A stretch of 64,000 nucleotides of DNA. Source: Rhipicephalus microplus (Eukaryota > Arthropoda > Arachnida > Ixodida > Ixodidae). The notes beneath the pieces were generated by a model. The model did not search any database, had not been told where the DNA came from, and was given only the letters and a program-made list of their open reading frames with translations. Below are positions 47,434 through 60,297 of the stretch, one piece after another. The position numbers and the translations under genes are program-made. Every line of letters starts with the position of its first letter. Within the stretch, counting starts at the first letter, position 1. The stretch covers positions 7,780,001 to 7,844,000 of the forward strand of contig NC_134701.1 of the NCBI RefSeq assembly GCF_043290135.1, in the 5' to 3' direction.

Positions 47434-50400
47434 GTGCGGCGCTTTTTTTTCTTAGGGTGATAGCTCTGAAGAAATGTTCTGACGGTGGTGAGAGTGGAGC
47501 ACGACTGTCTCCGTGGGGCAATAGGCTAGCGCGATCGGCTGTTGACCGAAAGGTTGGAGGTTCGAGCCCACCCGGTGGTGGTGCGGCGCTTTTTTTCTGT
47601 GGGCTGATAGCTTTGAAGATATGTTCTCATGGTGGTGAGAGTAGAGCAGGACTGTCTCCGTGGCGCAATTGCCTAGCGTGATCGGCTGTTAAACGAAAAG
47701 TTGGAGGTTCGAGCCCACCCGGTGGTGGTGCGGCGCTTTTTTTTCTTTGGGCTGATAGCTTTGAAGATATGTTCTGATTGTGGTGAGAGTAGAGCAGGAC
47801 TGTCTCCGTGGCGCAATTGGCTAGCGCGATCGCCTGTTATCCGAAAGGTTGGAGTTTAGAGCCCTCCCGGGAGTGGTGTGTTGCTTTTTTCTTTGCGCTG
47901 ATAGCTTTGAAGATATGTTCTGATGGTGGTGAGAGTGGAGCACGACTGTCTCCGTGGCGCAGTTGGCTAGCGCGATCGGCTGTTAACCGAAAGGTTGGAG
48001 GTTCGAGCCCACCCGGTGATGGTGTGGCGCTTTTTTTCTTTGTGCTGATAGCTTTGAAGATATGTTCTGATGGTGGTGAGAGTGGAGCAGGACTGTCTCC
48101 GTGGCGCAATTGGCTAGCGCGATTAGGTGTTAACCGAAAGGTTGGAGGTTCGAGCCCACCCAGGTGGTGATGCGGTGCTTTTTTTTCTTTGGGCTGATAG
48201 CTTTGAAGATATGTTCTGATGGTGGTGAGAGTGGAGCAGGACTGTCTCCGTGGCGCAATTGGCTAGCGCGATCGGCTGTTAACCGAAAGGTTAGAGGTTC
48301 GAGCCCACCCGGTGGTGGTGCGGCGGTTTTTTTCTTTGCGCTGATAGCTTTGAAGATATGTTCTGATGGTGGTGAGAGTGGAGCAAGACTATCCCCGTGG
48401 CGCAATGGGCAAGCGCGATCGGCTGTTAACCGAAAGGTTGGAGTTTCGAGCCCACCCGGTGGTGGTGCGGCGCTTGTTTTTTCTTTGCGCTGATAGTTTG
48501 AAGATATGTTCTGATGGTGGTGAGAGTGGAGCAAGACTGTCTTCGTGGCGCAAGGGGCTAGCGCGATCGGCTGTTAACCAAAAGGTTGGAATTTCGAGCC
48601 CTCCCGGGAGTGGTAAGTTGCTTTTTTCTTTGCGGTAATAGCTTTGAAGATGTGTTCTGACGGTGGTGAGAGTGGAGCACGACTGTCTCCGTGGGGCAAT
48701 AGGCTAGCGTGATCGGCTGTTAACCGAAAGGTTGGAGGTTCGAGCCCACCCGGTGGTGGTGCGGCGCTTTTTTTTCTTTGGGGTGATAGCTTTGAAGAAT
48801 TGTTCTGACGGTGGTGAGAGGGGAGCAGGACTGTCTCCTTGGCGCAATTGACTAGCGCGATCAGCTGTTAACCGAAAGGTTGGAGGTTCGAGCCCACCCG
48901 GTGGTGGTGCGGCGCTTTTTTTTCTTTGGGCTGATAGCTCTGAAGAAATGTTCTGACGGTGGTGAGAGTGGAGCAGGACTGTCTCCGTGGCGCAATTGTC
49001 TAGCGCGATCGGCTGTTAACCAAAAAGTTGGAGGTTCGAGCTCTCCCGGTGGTGGTGCGGCGCTTTTTTTCTGTGGGCTGATAGCTTTGAAGATATGTTC
49101 TGATGGTGGTGAGAGTAGAGCAGGTCTGTCTCCGTGGCGCAATTGGCTAGCGTGATCGGCTGTTAACCGAAAAGTTTGAGGTTCGAGCCCACCCGGTGGT
49201 GGTGCGGCGCTTTTTTTCTTTGGTCTGATAGCTTTGAAGCTATGTTCTGATGGTGGTGAGAGTAGAGCAGGACTGTCTCCGTGGCGCAATTGGCTAGCGC
49301 GATCGGCTGTTAACCGAAAGGTTTGAGTTTCGAGCCCTCCCGGGAGTGGTGTGTTGCTTTTTTCTTTGCGCTTATAGCTTTGAAGATATGTTCTGATGGT
49401 GGTGAGAGTGAAGCACGACTGTCTCTGTGGCGCATTTGGCTAGCGCGATCGGCTGTTAACCGAAAGGTTGGAGGTTCGAGCCCACCCGGTGATGGTGTGG
49501 CGCTTTTTTTTTCTTTGTGCTGATAGCTTTGAAGATATGTTCTGATGGTGGAGAGAGTGGAGCAGGACTGTCTCCGTGGCGCAATTGGCTAGCGCGATTG
49601 GCTGTTAACCGAAAGGTTGGAGGTTCGAGACCACCCAGTGGTGGTGCGGTGCTTTTTTTTCTTTGGGCTGATAGCTTTGAAGGTATGTTCTGATGGTGGT
49701 GAGAGTGGAGCAGGACTGTCTCCGTGGCGCAATTGGCTTGCGCGATCTGCTGTTAACCGAAAGGTTGGAGGTTCGAGCGCACCCGGTGGTGGTGTGGCGC
49801 TTTTTTTTCTTTGCGCTAATAGCTTTGAAGATATGTTCTGATGGTGGTGAGAGTAGTGCAGGACTGTCTCCGTGGCGCAATTGGCTAGCGCGATCGGCTG
49901 TTAACCGAAAGGTTGGAGTTTCGAGCCCTCCCGGGGGTGGTGTGTTGCTTTTTTTGCGCTGATAGCTTTGAAGATATGTTCTGATTGTGGTGAGAGTGGA
50001 GCACGACTGTCTTCGTGGCGCAGTTGGCTAGCGCGATCGGCTGTTAACCGAAAGGTTGGAGTTTCGAGCCCTCCCGGGAGTGGTGTGTTGCTTTTTTCTT
50101 TGCGCTGATAGCTTTGAAGATATGTTCTGATGGTGGTGAGAGTGGAGCACGACTGTCTTCGTGGCGCAGTTGGCTAGCGCGATCGGCTGTTAACCGAAAG
50201 GTTGGAGGTTCGAGCCCACCCGGTGGTGGTGCGGCGCTTTTTTTCTTTGCGCTGATAGCTTTGAAGATATGTTCTGATGGTGGTGAGAGTGGAGCAAGAC
50301 TGTCCCCGTGGCGCAATGGGCTAGCACGATCGGCTGTTAACCGAAAGGTTGGAGGTTCGAGCCCACCCGGTGGTGGTGCGGCGCTTTTTTTTTCTTTGCG

Positions 50401-51012
50401 CTGATAGCTTTGAAGATATGTTCTGACGTTGGTGAGAGTGGAGCAGGACTGTCTCCGTGGCGCAATTGGCTAGCGCGATTGGCTGTTAACCGAAAGGTTG
50501 GAGGTTCGAGCCCACCCGGTGGTGGTGCGGTGCTTTTTTTTCTTTGGGCTGATAGCATTGAAGATATGTTCTGATGGTGGTGAGAGTAGTGCAGGACTGT
50601 CTCCGTGGCGCAATTGGCTAGCGCGATCGGCTGTTAACCGAAAGGTTGGAGTTTCAAGCCCTCCCGGGAGTGGTGTGTTGCTTTTTTCTTTGCGCTGATA
50701 GCTTTGAAGATATGTTCTGATGGTGGTGAGAGTGGAGCACGACTGTCTTCGTGGCGCAGTTGGCTAGCGCGATCGGCTGTTAACCGAAAGGTTGGAGGTT
50801 CGAGCCCACCCGGTGGTGGTGCGGTGTTTTTTTTTTCTTTGGGCTGATAGCTTTGAAGATATGTTCTGATGGTGGTGAGAGTGGAGCAAGACTGTCCCCG
50901 TGGCGCAATGGGCTAGCGCGATCGGCTGTTAACCGAAAGGTTGGAGGTTCGAGCCCACCCGGTGGTGGTGCGGCGCTTTTTTTTTCTTTGCGCTGATAGC
51001 AATGAAGATATG

Positions 51013-52390
51013 TTCTGACGGTGGTGAGAGTGGAGCAGGACTGTCTCCGTGGCGCAATTGGCTAGCGCGATTGGCTGTTAACCGAAAGTTTGGAGGTTCG
51101 AGCCCACCCGGTGGTGGTGCGGTGCTTTTTTTTCTTTGGGCTGATAGCTTTGGAGATATGTTCTGATCGTGGTGAGAGTGGAGCAGGACTGTCTCCGTGG
51201 CGCAGTTGGCTTGCGGGATCGGCTGTTAACCGAAAGGTTGGAGGTTCGAACCCACCCGATGGTGGTGCTGCGCTTTTTTTTCTTTGCGCTGATAGCTTTG
51301 AAGATATGTTCTGATGGTGGTGAGAGTGGAGCAAGACGGTCCCCGTGGCGCAATGGGCAAGCGCGATCGGCTGTTAACCGAAAGGTTGCAGTTTCGAGCC
51401 CACCCGGTGGTGGTGCGGCACTTTTTTTTTCTTTGCGCTGATAGTTTGAAGATATGTTCTGATGGTGGTGAAAGTGTAGCAAGACTGTCTCCGTGGCGCA
51501 ATGGGCAAGCGCGATCGGCTGTTAACCGAAAGGTTGGAATTTCAAGCCCTTCTGGGAGTGGTGTGTTGCTTTTTTCTTTGCGGTAATAGCTTTGAAGATA
51601 TGTTCTGATGGTGGTGAGAGTGCAGCAGGACTGTCTTCGTGGCGCAATAGGCTAGCGCGATCGGCTGTCAACCGAAAGGTTGGAGGTTCGAGCACACCCG
51701 GTGGTGGTGCGGCGCTTTTTTTTCTTTGGGGTGATAGCTCTGAAGAAATGTTCTGACGGTGGTGAGAGTGGAGCACGACTGTCTCCGTGGGGCAATAGGC
51801 TAGCGCGATCGGCTGTTGACCGAAAGGTTGGAGGTTCGAGCCCACCCGGTGGTGGTGCGGCGCTTTTTTTCTGTGGGCTGATAGCTTTGAAGATATGTTC
51901 TCATGGTGGTGAGAGTAGAGCAGGACTGTCTCCGTGGCGCAATTGGCTAGCGTGATCGGCTGTTAAACGAAAAGTTGGAGGTTCGAGCCCACCCGGTGGT
52001 GGTGCGGCGCTTTTTTTTCTTTGGGCTGATAGCTTTGAAGATATGTTCTGATTGTGGTGAGAGCAGAGCAGGACTGTCTCCGTGGCGCAATTGGCTAGCG
52101 CGATCGCCTGTTATCCGAAAGGTTGGAGTTTAGAGCCCTCCCGGGAGTGGTGTGTTGCTTTTTTCTTTGCGCTGATAGCTTTGAAGATATGTTCTGATGG
52201 TGGTGAGAGTGGAGCACGACTGTCTCCGTGGCGCAGTTGGCTAGCGCGATCGGCTGTTAACCGAAAGGTTGGAGGTTCGAGCCCACCCGGTGATGGTGTG
52301 GCGCTTTTTTTCTTTGTGCTGATAGCTTTGAAGATATGTTCTGATGGTGGTGAGAGTGGAGCAGGACTGTCTCCGTGGCGCAATTGGCTA
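51013..52390 (+). repeat. Block copy of 46740-48117 (offset 4273 bp, 29 monomers)
   Basis: Rare markers are shared at a constant offset: GATAGCTTTGGAGATATG, GATCGTGGTGAGAG and the CGCCTGTTATCCG anticodon arm. Pieces recur at 54463 and 57850, so the right third of the array has been reworked repeatedly. Confidence 0.85.
51633..51706 (+). tRNA. Array unit with anticodon GTC, duplicate of the 47360 unit
   Basis: It lies 4273 bp (29 monomers) after the 47360 unit, with the same GTCTTCG acceptor, GTC anticodon (51667-51669) and GGTTCGAGCAC box B. It was copied as part of a larger block. Confidence 0.5.
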
Positions 52391-53094
52391 GCGCGATCAG
52401 CTGTTAACCGAAAGGTTGGAGGTTCGAGCCCACCCGGTGGTGGTGCGGCGCTTTTTTTTCTTTGGGCTGATAGCTCTGAAGAAATGTTCTGACGGTGGTG
52501 AGAGTGGAGCAGGACTGTCTCCGTGGCGCAATTGTCTAGCGCGATCGGCTGTTAACCAAAAAGTTGGAGGTTCGAGCTCTCCCGGTGGTGGTGCGGCGCT
52601 TTTTTTCTGTGGGCTGATAGCTTTGAAGATATGTTCTGATGGTGGTGAGAGTAGAGCAGGTCTGTCTCCGTGGCGCAATTGGCTAGCGTGATCGGCTGTT
52701 AACCGAAAAGTTTGAGGTTCGAGCCCACCCGGTGGTGGTGCGGCGCTTTTTTTCTTTGGTCTGATAGCTTTGAAGCTATGTTCTGATGGTGGTAGAGTAG
52801 AGCAGGACTGTCTCCGTGGCGCAATTGGCTAGCGCGATCGGCTGTTAACCGAAAGGTTTGAGTTTCAAGCCCTCCCGGGAGTGGTGTGTTGCTTTTTGCT
52901 TTGCGCTTATAGCTTTGAAGATATGTTCTGATGGTGGTGAGAGTGAAGCACGACTGTCTCTGTGGCGCATTTGGCTAGCGCGATCGGCTGTTAACCGAAA
53001 GGTTGGAGGTTCGAGCCCACCCGGTGATGGTGTGGCGCTTTTTTTTCTTTGTGCTGATAGCTTTGAAGATATGTTCTGATGGTGGAGAGAGTGG

Positions 53095-54235
53095 AGCAGG
53101 ACTGTCTCCGTGGCGCAATTGGCTAGCGCGATTGGCTGTTAACCGAAAGGTTGGAGGTTCGAGACCACCCAGTGGTGGTGCGGTGCTTTTTTTTCTTTGG
53201 GCTGATAGCTTTGAAGGTATGTTCTGATGGTGGTGAGAGTGGAGCAGGACTGTCTCCGTGGCGCAATTGGCTTGCGCGATCTGCTGTTAACCGAAAGGTT
53301 GGAGGTTCGAGCGCACCCGGTGGTGGTGCGGCGCTTTTTTTTCTTTGCGCTAATAGCTTTGAAGATATGTTCTGATGGTGGTGAGAGTAGTGCAGGACTG
53401 TCTCCGTGGCGCAATTGGCTAGCGCGATCGGCTGTTAACCGAAAGGTTGGAGTTTCGAGCCCTCCCGGGGGTGGTGTGTTGCTTTTTTTTGCGCTGATAG
53501 CTTTGAAGATATGTTCTGATTGTGGTGAGAGTGGAGCACGACTGTCTTCGTGGCGCAGTTGGCTAGCGCGATCGGCTGTTAACCGAAAGGTTGGAGTTTC
53601 GAGCCCTCCCGGGAGTGGTGTGTTGCTTTTTTCTTTGCGCTGATGGCTTTGAAGATATGTTCTGATGGTGGTGAGAGTGGAGCACGACTGTCTTCGTGGC
53701 GCAGTTGGCTAGCGCGATCGGCTGTTAACCGAAAGGTTGGAGGTTCGAGCCCACCCGGTGGTGGTGCGGCGCTTTTTTTCTTTGCGCTGATAGCTTTGAA
53801 GATATGTTCTGATGGTGGTGAGAGTGGAGCAAGACTGTCCCCGTGGCGCAATGGGCTAGCGCGATCGGCTGTTAACCGAAAGGTTGGAGGTTCGAGCCCA
53901 CCCGGTGGTGGTGCGGCGCTTTTTTTTTCTTTGCGCTGATAGCTTTGAAGATATGTTCTGACGTTGGTGAGAGTGGAGCAGGACTGTCTCCGTGGCGCAA
54001 TTGGCTAGCGCGATTGGCTGTTAACCGAAAGGTTGGAGGTTCGAGCCCACCCGGTGGTGGTGCGGTGCTTTTTTTTCTTTGGGCTGATAGCATTGAAGAT
54101 ATGTTCTGATGGTGGTGAGAGTAGTGCAGGACTGTCTCCGTGGCGCAATTGGCTAGCGCGATCGGCTGTTAACCGAAAGGTTGGAGTTTCGAGCCCTCCC
54201 GGGAGTGGTGTGTTGCTTTTTTCTTTGCGCTGATA
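53095..54235 (+). repeat. Block copy of 49560-50700 (offset 3535 bp, 24 monomers)
   Basis: Shared rare markers include GATGGTGGAGAGAGTGG, the GATCTGCTGTTAACC anticodon arm and the shortened TTGCTTTTTTTGCGC spacer. The first part recurs once more from about 56924. Confidence 0.85.
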
Positions 54236-54889
54236 GCTTTGAAGATATGTTCTGACGTTGGTGAGAGTGGAGCAGGACTGTCTCCGTGGCGCAATTGGCT
54301 AGCGCGATTGGCTGTTAACCGAAAGGTTGGAGGTTCGAGCCCACCCGGTGGTGGTGCGGTGCTTTTTTTTCTTTGGGCTGATAGCATTGAAGATATGTTC
54401 TGATGGTGGTGAGAGTAGTGCAGGACTGTCTCCGTGGCGCAATTGGCTAGCGCGATTGGCTGTTAACCGAAAGGTTGGAGGTTCGAGCCCACCCGGTGGT
54501 GGTGCGGTGCTTTTTTTTCTTTGGGCTGATAGCTTTGGAGATATGTTCTGATCGTGGTGAGAGTGGAGCAGGACTGTCTCCGTGGCGCAGTTGGCTTGCG
54601 GGATCGGCTGTTAACCGAAAGGTTGGAGGTTCGAACCCACCCGATGGTGGTGCGGCGCTTTTTTTTCTTTGCGCTGATAGCTTTGAAGATATGTTCTGAT
54701 GGTGGTGAGAGTGGAGCAAGACGGTCCCCGTGGCGCAATGGGCAAGCGCGATCGGCTGTTAACCGAAAGGTTGCAGTTTCGAGCCCCCCCGGGGGTGGTG
54801 CGGCACTTTTTTTTTCTTTGCGCTGATAGTTTGAAGATATGTTCTGATGGTGGTGAAAGTGTAGCAAGACTGTCTCCGTGGCGCAATGG

Positions 54890-55563
54890 GCTAGCGCGAT
54901 CGGCTGTTAACCGAAAGGTTGGAGTTTCGAGCCCTCCCGGGAGTGGTGTGTTGCTTTTTTCTTTGCGCTGATGGCTTTGAAGATATGTTCTGATGGTGGT
55001 GAGAGTGGAGCACGACTGTCTTCGTGGCGCAGTTGGCTAGCGCGATCGGCTGTTAACCGAAAGGTTGGAGGTTCGAGCCCACCCGGTGGTGGTGCGGCGC
55101 TTTTTTTCTTTGCGCTGATAGCTTTGAAGATATGTTCTGATGGTGGTGAGAGTGGAGCAAGACTGTCCCCGTGGCGCAATGGGCTAGCGCGATCGGCTGT
55201 TAACCGAAAGGTTGGAGGTTCGAGCCCACCCGGTGGTGGTGCGGCGCTTTTTTTTTCTTTGCGCTGATAGCTTTGAAGATATGTTCTGACGTTGGTGAGA
55301 GTGGAGCAGGACTGTCTCCGTGGCGCAATTGGCTAGCGCGATTGGCTGTTAACCGAAAGGTTGGAGGTTCGAGCCCACCCGGTGGTGGTGCGGTGCTTTT
55401 TTTTCTTTGGGCTGATAGCATTGAAGATATGTTCTGATGGTGGTGAGAGTAGTGCAGGACTGTCTCCGTGGCGCAATTGGCTAGCGCGATCGGCTGTTAA
55501 CCGAAAGGTTGGAGTTTCGAGCCCTCCCGGGAGTGGTGTGTTGCTTTTTTCTTTGCGCTGATA
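54890..55563 (+). repeat. Near-identical block copy of 53562-54235 (offset 1328 bp, 9 monomers)
   Basis: Over this stretch I see essentially no differences, including the rare GATGGCTTTGAAG and GACGTTGGTGAG variants. It is one of the youngest duplications in the array. Confidence 0.85.
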
Positions 55564-55751
55564 GCTTTGAAGATATGTTCTGACGTTGGTGAGAGTGGAG
55601 CAGGACTGTCTCCGTGGCGCAATTGGCTAGCGCGATTGGCTGTTAACCGAAAGGTTGGAGGTTCGAGCCCACCCGGTGGTGGTGCGGTGCTTTTTTTTCT
55701 TTGGGCTGATAGCATTGAAGATATGTTCTGATGGTGGTGAGAGTAGTGCAG

Positions 55752-56950
55752 GACTGTCTCCGTGGCGCAATTGGCTAGCGCGATCGGCTGTTAACCGAAA
55801 GGTTAGAGGTTCGAGCCCACCCGGTGGTGGTGCGGCGGTTTTTTTCTTTGCGCTGATAGCTTTGAAGATATGTTCTGATGGTGGTGAGAGTGGAGCAAGA
55901 CTGTCCCCGTGGCGCAATGGGCAAGCGCGATCGGCTGTTAACCGAAAGGTTGGAGTTTCGAGCCCACCCGGTGGTGGTGCGGCGCTTGTTTTTTCTTTGC
56001 GCTGATAGTTTGAAGATATGTTCTGATGGTGGTGAGAGTGGAGCAAGACTGTCTTCGTGGCGCAAGGGGCTAGCGCGATCGGCTGTTAACCAAAAGGTTG
56101 GAATTTCGAGCCCTCCCGGGAGTGGTAAGTTGCTTTTTTCTTTGCGGTAATAGCTTTGAAGATATGTTCTGACGGTGGTGAGAGTGGAGCACGACTGTCT
56201 CCGTGGGGCAATAGGCTAGCGTGATCGGCTGTTAACCGAAAGGTTGGAGGTTCGAGCCCACCCGGTGGTGGTGCGGCGCTTTTTTTTCTTTGGGGTGATA
56301 GCTTTGAAGAATTGTTCTGACGGTGGTGAGAGGGGAGCAGGACTGTCTCCTTGGCGCAATTGACTAGCGCGATCAGCTGTTAACCGAAAGGTTGGAGGTT
56401 CGAGCCCACCCGGTGGTGGTGCGGCGCTTTTTTTTCTTTGGGCTGATAGCTCTGAAGAAATGTTCTGACGGTGGTGAGAGTGGAGCAGGACTGTCTCCGT
56501 GGCGCAATTGTCTAGCGCGATCGGCTGTTAACCAAAAAGTTGGAGGTTCGAGCTCTCCCGGTGGTGGTGCGGCGCTTTTTTTCTGTGGGCTGATAGCTTT
56601 GAAGATATGTTCTGATGGTGGTGAGAGTAGAGCAGGTCTGTCTCCGTGGCGCAATTGGCTAGCGTGATCGGCTGTTAACCGAAAAGTTTGAGGTTCGAGC
56701 CCACCCGGTGGTGGTGCGGCGCTTTTTTTCTTTGGTCTGATAGCTTTGAAGCTATGTTCTGATGGTGGTGAGAGTAGAGCAGGACTGTCTCCGTGGCGCA
56801 ATTGGCTAGCGCGATCGGCTGTTAACCGAAAGGTTTGAGTTTCGAGCCCTCCCGGGAGTGGTGTGTTGCTTTTTTCTTTGCGCTTATAGCTTTGAAGATA
56901 TGTTCTGATGGTGGTGAGAGTGAAGCACGACTGTCTCTGTGGCGCATTTG
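55752..56950 (+). repeat. Block copy of 48240-49438 (offset 7512 bp, 51 monomers); again at ~61200-62400
   Basis: The series with GCAAGGGGCTAGCG, TTGACTAGCG, TTGTCTAGCG and TTTGGTCTGATAG spacers appears at about 48.2, 55.8 and 61.2 kb (second offset 5449 bp, 37 monomers). The last copy runs almost to the right edge of the array. Confidence 0.85.
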
Positions 56951-58404
56951 GCTAGCGCGATTGGCTGTTAACCGAAAGGTTGGAGGTTCGAGACCACCCA
57001 GTGGTGGTGCGGTGCTTTTTTTTCTTTGGGCTGATAGCTTTGAAGGTATGTTCTGATGGTGGTGAGAGTGGAGCAGGACTGTCTCCGTGGCGCAATTGGC
57101 TTGCGCGATCTGCTGTTAACCGAAAGGTTGGAGGTTCGAGCGCACCCGGTGGTGGTGCGGCGCTTTTTTTTCTTTGCGCTAATAGCTTTGAAGATATGTT
57201 CTGATGGTGGTGAGAGTAGTGCAGGACTGTCTCCGTGGCGCAATTGGCTAGCGCGATCGGCTGTTAACCGAAAGGTTGGAGTTTCGAGCCCTCCCGGGGG
57301 TGGTGTGTTGCTTTTTTTTGCGCTGATAGCTTTGAAGATATGTTCTGATTGTGGTGAGAGTGGAGCACGACTGTCTTCGTGGCGCAGTTGGCTAGCGCGA
57401 TCGGCTGTTAACCGAAAGGTTGGAGTTTCGAGCCCTCCCGGGAGTGGTGTGTTGCTTTTTTCTTTGCGCTGATAGCTTTGAAGATATGTTCTGATGGTGG
57501 TGAGAGTGGAGCACGACTGTCTTCGTGGCGCAGTTGGCTAGCGCGATCGCCTGTTAACCGAAAGGTTGGAGGTTCGAGCCCACCCGGTGGTGGTGCGGCG
57601 CTTTTTTTCTTTGCGCTGATAGCTTTGAAGATATGTTCTGATGGTGGTGAGAGTGGAGCAAGACTGTCCCCGTGGCGCAATGGGCTAGCGCGATCGGCTG
57701 TTAACCGAAAGGTTGGAGGTTCGAGCCCACCCGGTGGTGGTGCGGCGCTTTTTTTTTCTTTGCGCTGATAGCTTTGAAGATATGTTCTGACGTTGGTGAG
57801 AGTGGAGCAGGACTGTCTCCGTGGCGCAATTGGCTAGCGCGATTGGCTGTTAACCGAAAGGTTGGAGGTTCGAGCCCACCCGGTGGTGGTGCGGTGCTTT
57901 TTTTTCTTTGGGCTGATAGCTTTGGAGATATGTTCTGATCGTGGTGAGAGTGGAGCAGGACTGTCTCCGTGGCGCAGTTGGCTTGCGGGATCGGCTGTTA
58001 ACCGAAAGGTTGGAGGTTCGAACCCACCCGATGGTGGTGCGGCGCTTTTTTTTCTTTGCGCTGATAGCTTTGAAGATATGTTCTGATGGTGGTGAGAGTG
58101 GAGCAAGACGGTCCCCGTGGCGCAATGGGCAAGCGCGATCGGCTGTTAACCGAAAGGTTGCAGTTTCGAGCCCCCCCGGGGGTGGTGCGGCACTTTTTTT
58201 TTCTTTGCGCTGATAGTTTGAAGATATGTTCTGATGGTGGTGAAAGTGTAGCAAGACTGTCTCCGTGGCGCAATGGGCAAGCGCGATCGGCTGTTAACCG
58301 AAAGGTTGGAATTTCGAGCCCTTCTGGGAGTGGTGTGTTGCTTTTTTCTTTGCGGTAATAGCTTTGAAGATATGTTCTGATGGTGGTGAGAGTGCAGCAG
58401 GACT

Positions 58405-58478
58405 GTCTTCGTGGCGCAATAGGCTAGCGCGATCGGCTGTCAACCGAAAGGTTGGAGGTTCGAGCACACCCGGTGGTG
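58405..58478 (+). tRNA. Array unit with anticodon GTC, third copy of the 47360 type
   Basis: It has the same tRNA-like half as the units at 47360 and 51633 (GTC at 58439-58441), but the following spacer is a different subtype (GTTTTTTC run, GATAGTTTGAAG), so an exchange occurred between the tRNA half and the spacer. Confidence 0.5.
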
Positions 58479-59564
58479 GTGCGGCGCTTGTTTTTTCTTT
58501 GCGCTGATAGTTTGAAGATATGTTCTGATGGTGGTGAGAGTGGAGCAAGACTGTCTTCGTGGCGCAAGGGGCTAGCGCGATCGGCTGTTAACCAAAAGGT
58601 TGGAATTTCGAGCCCTCCCGGGAGTGGTAAGTTGCTTTTTTCTGTGGGCTGATAGCTTTGAAGATATGTTCTCATGGTGGTGAGAGTAGAGCAGGACTGT
58701 CTCCGTGGCGCAATTGGCTAGCGTGATCGGCTGTTAACCGAAAAGTTGGAGGTTCGAGCCCACCCGGTGGTGGTGCGGCGCTTTTTTTTCATTGGGCTGA
58801 TAGCTTTGAAGATATGTTCTGATGGTGGTGAGAGTAGAGCAGGACTGTCTCCGTGGCGCAATTGGCTAGCGCGATCGCCTGTTATCCGAAAGGTTGGAGT
58901 TTAGAGCCCTCCCGGGAGTGGTGTGTTGCTTTTTTCTTTGCGCAGATAGCTTTGAAGATATGTTCTGATGGTGGTGAGAGTGGAGCACGACTGTCTCCGT
59001 GGCGCAGTTGGCTAGCGCGATCGGCTGTTAACCGAAAGGTTGGAGGTTCGAGCCCACCCGGTGATGGTGTGGCGCTTTTTTTCTTTGTGCTGATAGCTTT
59101 GAAGATATGTTCTGATGGTGGTGAGAGTGGAGCAGGACTGTCTCCGTGGCGCAATTGCCTAGCGCGATTAGGTGTTAACCGAAAGGTTGGAGGTTCGAGC
59201 CCACCCAGGTGGTGGTGCGGTGCTTTTTTTTCTTTGGGCTGATAGCTTTGAAGATATGTTCTGATGGTGGTGAGAGTGGAGCACGGCTGTCTCAGTGGCG
59301 CAGTTGGCTAGCGCGATCGGCTGTTAACCGAAAGGTTGGAGGTTCGAGCCCACCCGGTGATGGTGTGGCGCTTTTTTTTCTTTGTGCTGATAGCTTTGAA
59401 GATATGTTCTGATGGTGGTGAGAGTGGAGCAGGACTGTCTCCGTGGTGCAATGGGCAAGCGCGATCAGCTGTTGACCGAAAGGTTGGAGGTTAGAGCCCA
59501 CCCGGTGGTGGTGCGGCGCTTTTTTTCTGTGGGCTGATAGCTTTGAAGATATGTTCTCATGGTG

Positions 59565-60297
59565 GTGAGAGTAGAGCAGGACAGTCTCCGTGGCGCAATT
59601 GGCTAGCGTGATCGGCTGTTAACCGAAAAGTTGGAGGTTCGAGCCCACCCGGTGGTGGTGCGGCGCTTTTTTTTCTTCGGGCTGATAGCTTTGAAGATAT
59701 GTTCTGATGGTGGTGAGAGTAGAGCAGGACTGTCTCCGTGGCGCAATTGGCTAGCGCGATCGCCTGTTATCCGAAAGGTTGGAGTTTAGAGCCCTCCCGG
59801 GAGTGGTGTGTTGCTTTTTTCTTTGCGCTGATAGCTTTGAAGATATGTTCTGATGGTGGTGAGAGTGGAGCACGACTGTCTCCTTGGCGCAGTTGGCTAG
59901 CGCGATCGGCTGTTAACCAAAAGGTTGGAGGTTCGAGCCCACCCGGTGATGGTGTGGCGCTTTTTTTCTTTGTGCTGATAGCTTTGAAGATATGTTCTGA
60001 TGGTGGTGAGAGTGGAGCAGGACTGTCTCCGTGGCGCAATTGGCTAGCGCGATTGGGTGTTAACCGAAAGGTTGGAGGTTCGAGCCCACCCAGGTGGTGG
60101 TGCGGTGCTTTTTTTTCTTTGGGCTGATAGCTTTGAAGATATGTTCTGATGGTGGTGAGAGTGGAGCACGGCTGTCTCAGTGGCGCAGTTGGCTAGCGCG
60201 ATCGGCTGTTAACCGAAAGGTTGGAGGTTCGAGCCCACCCGGTGATGGTGTGGCGCTTTTTTTTCTTTGTGCTGATAGCTTTGAAGATATGTTCTGA
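59565..60297 (+). repeat. Block copy of 58680-59412 (offset 885 bp, 6 monomers)
   Basis: This adjacent six-monomer duplication shares the CACGGCTGTCTCAG spacer variant and the CCACCCAGGTGGTGG 3' half. It is the shortest clear higher-order duplication I found. Confidence 0.8.
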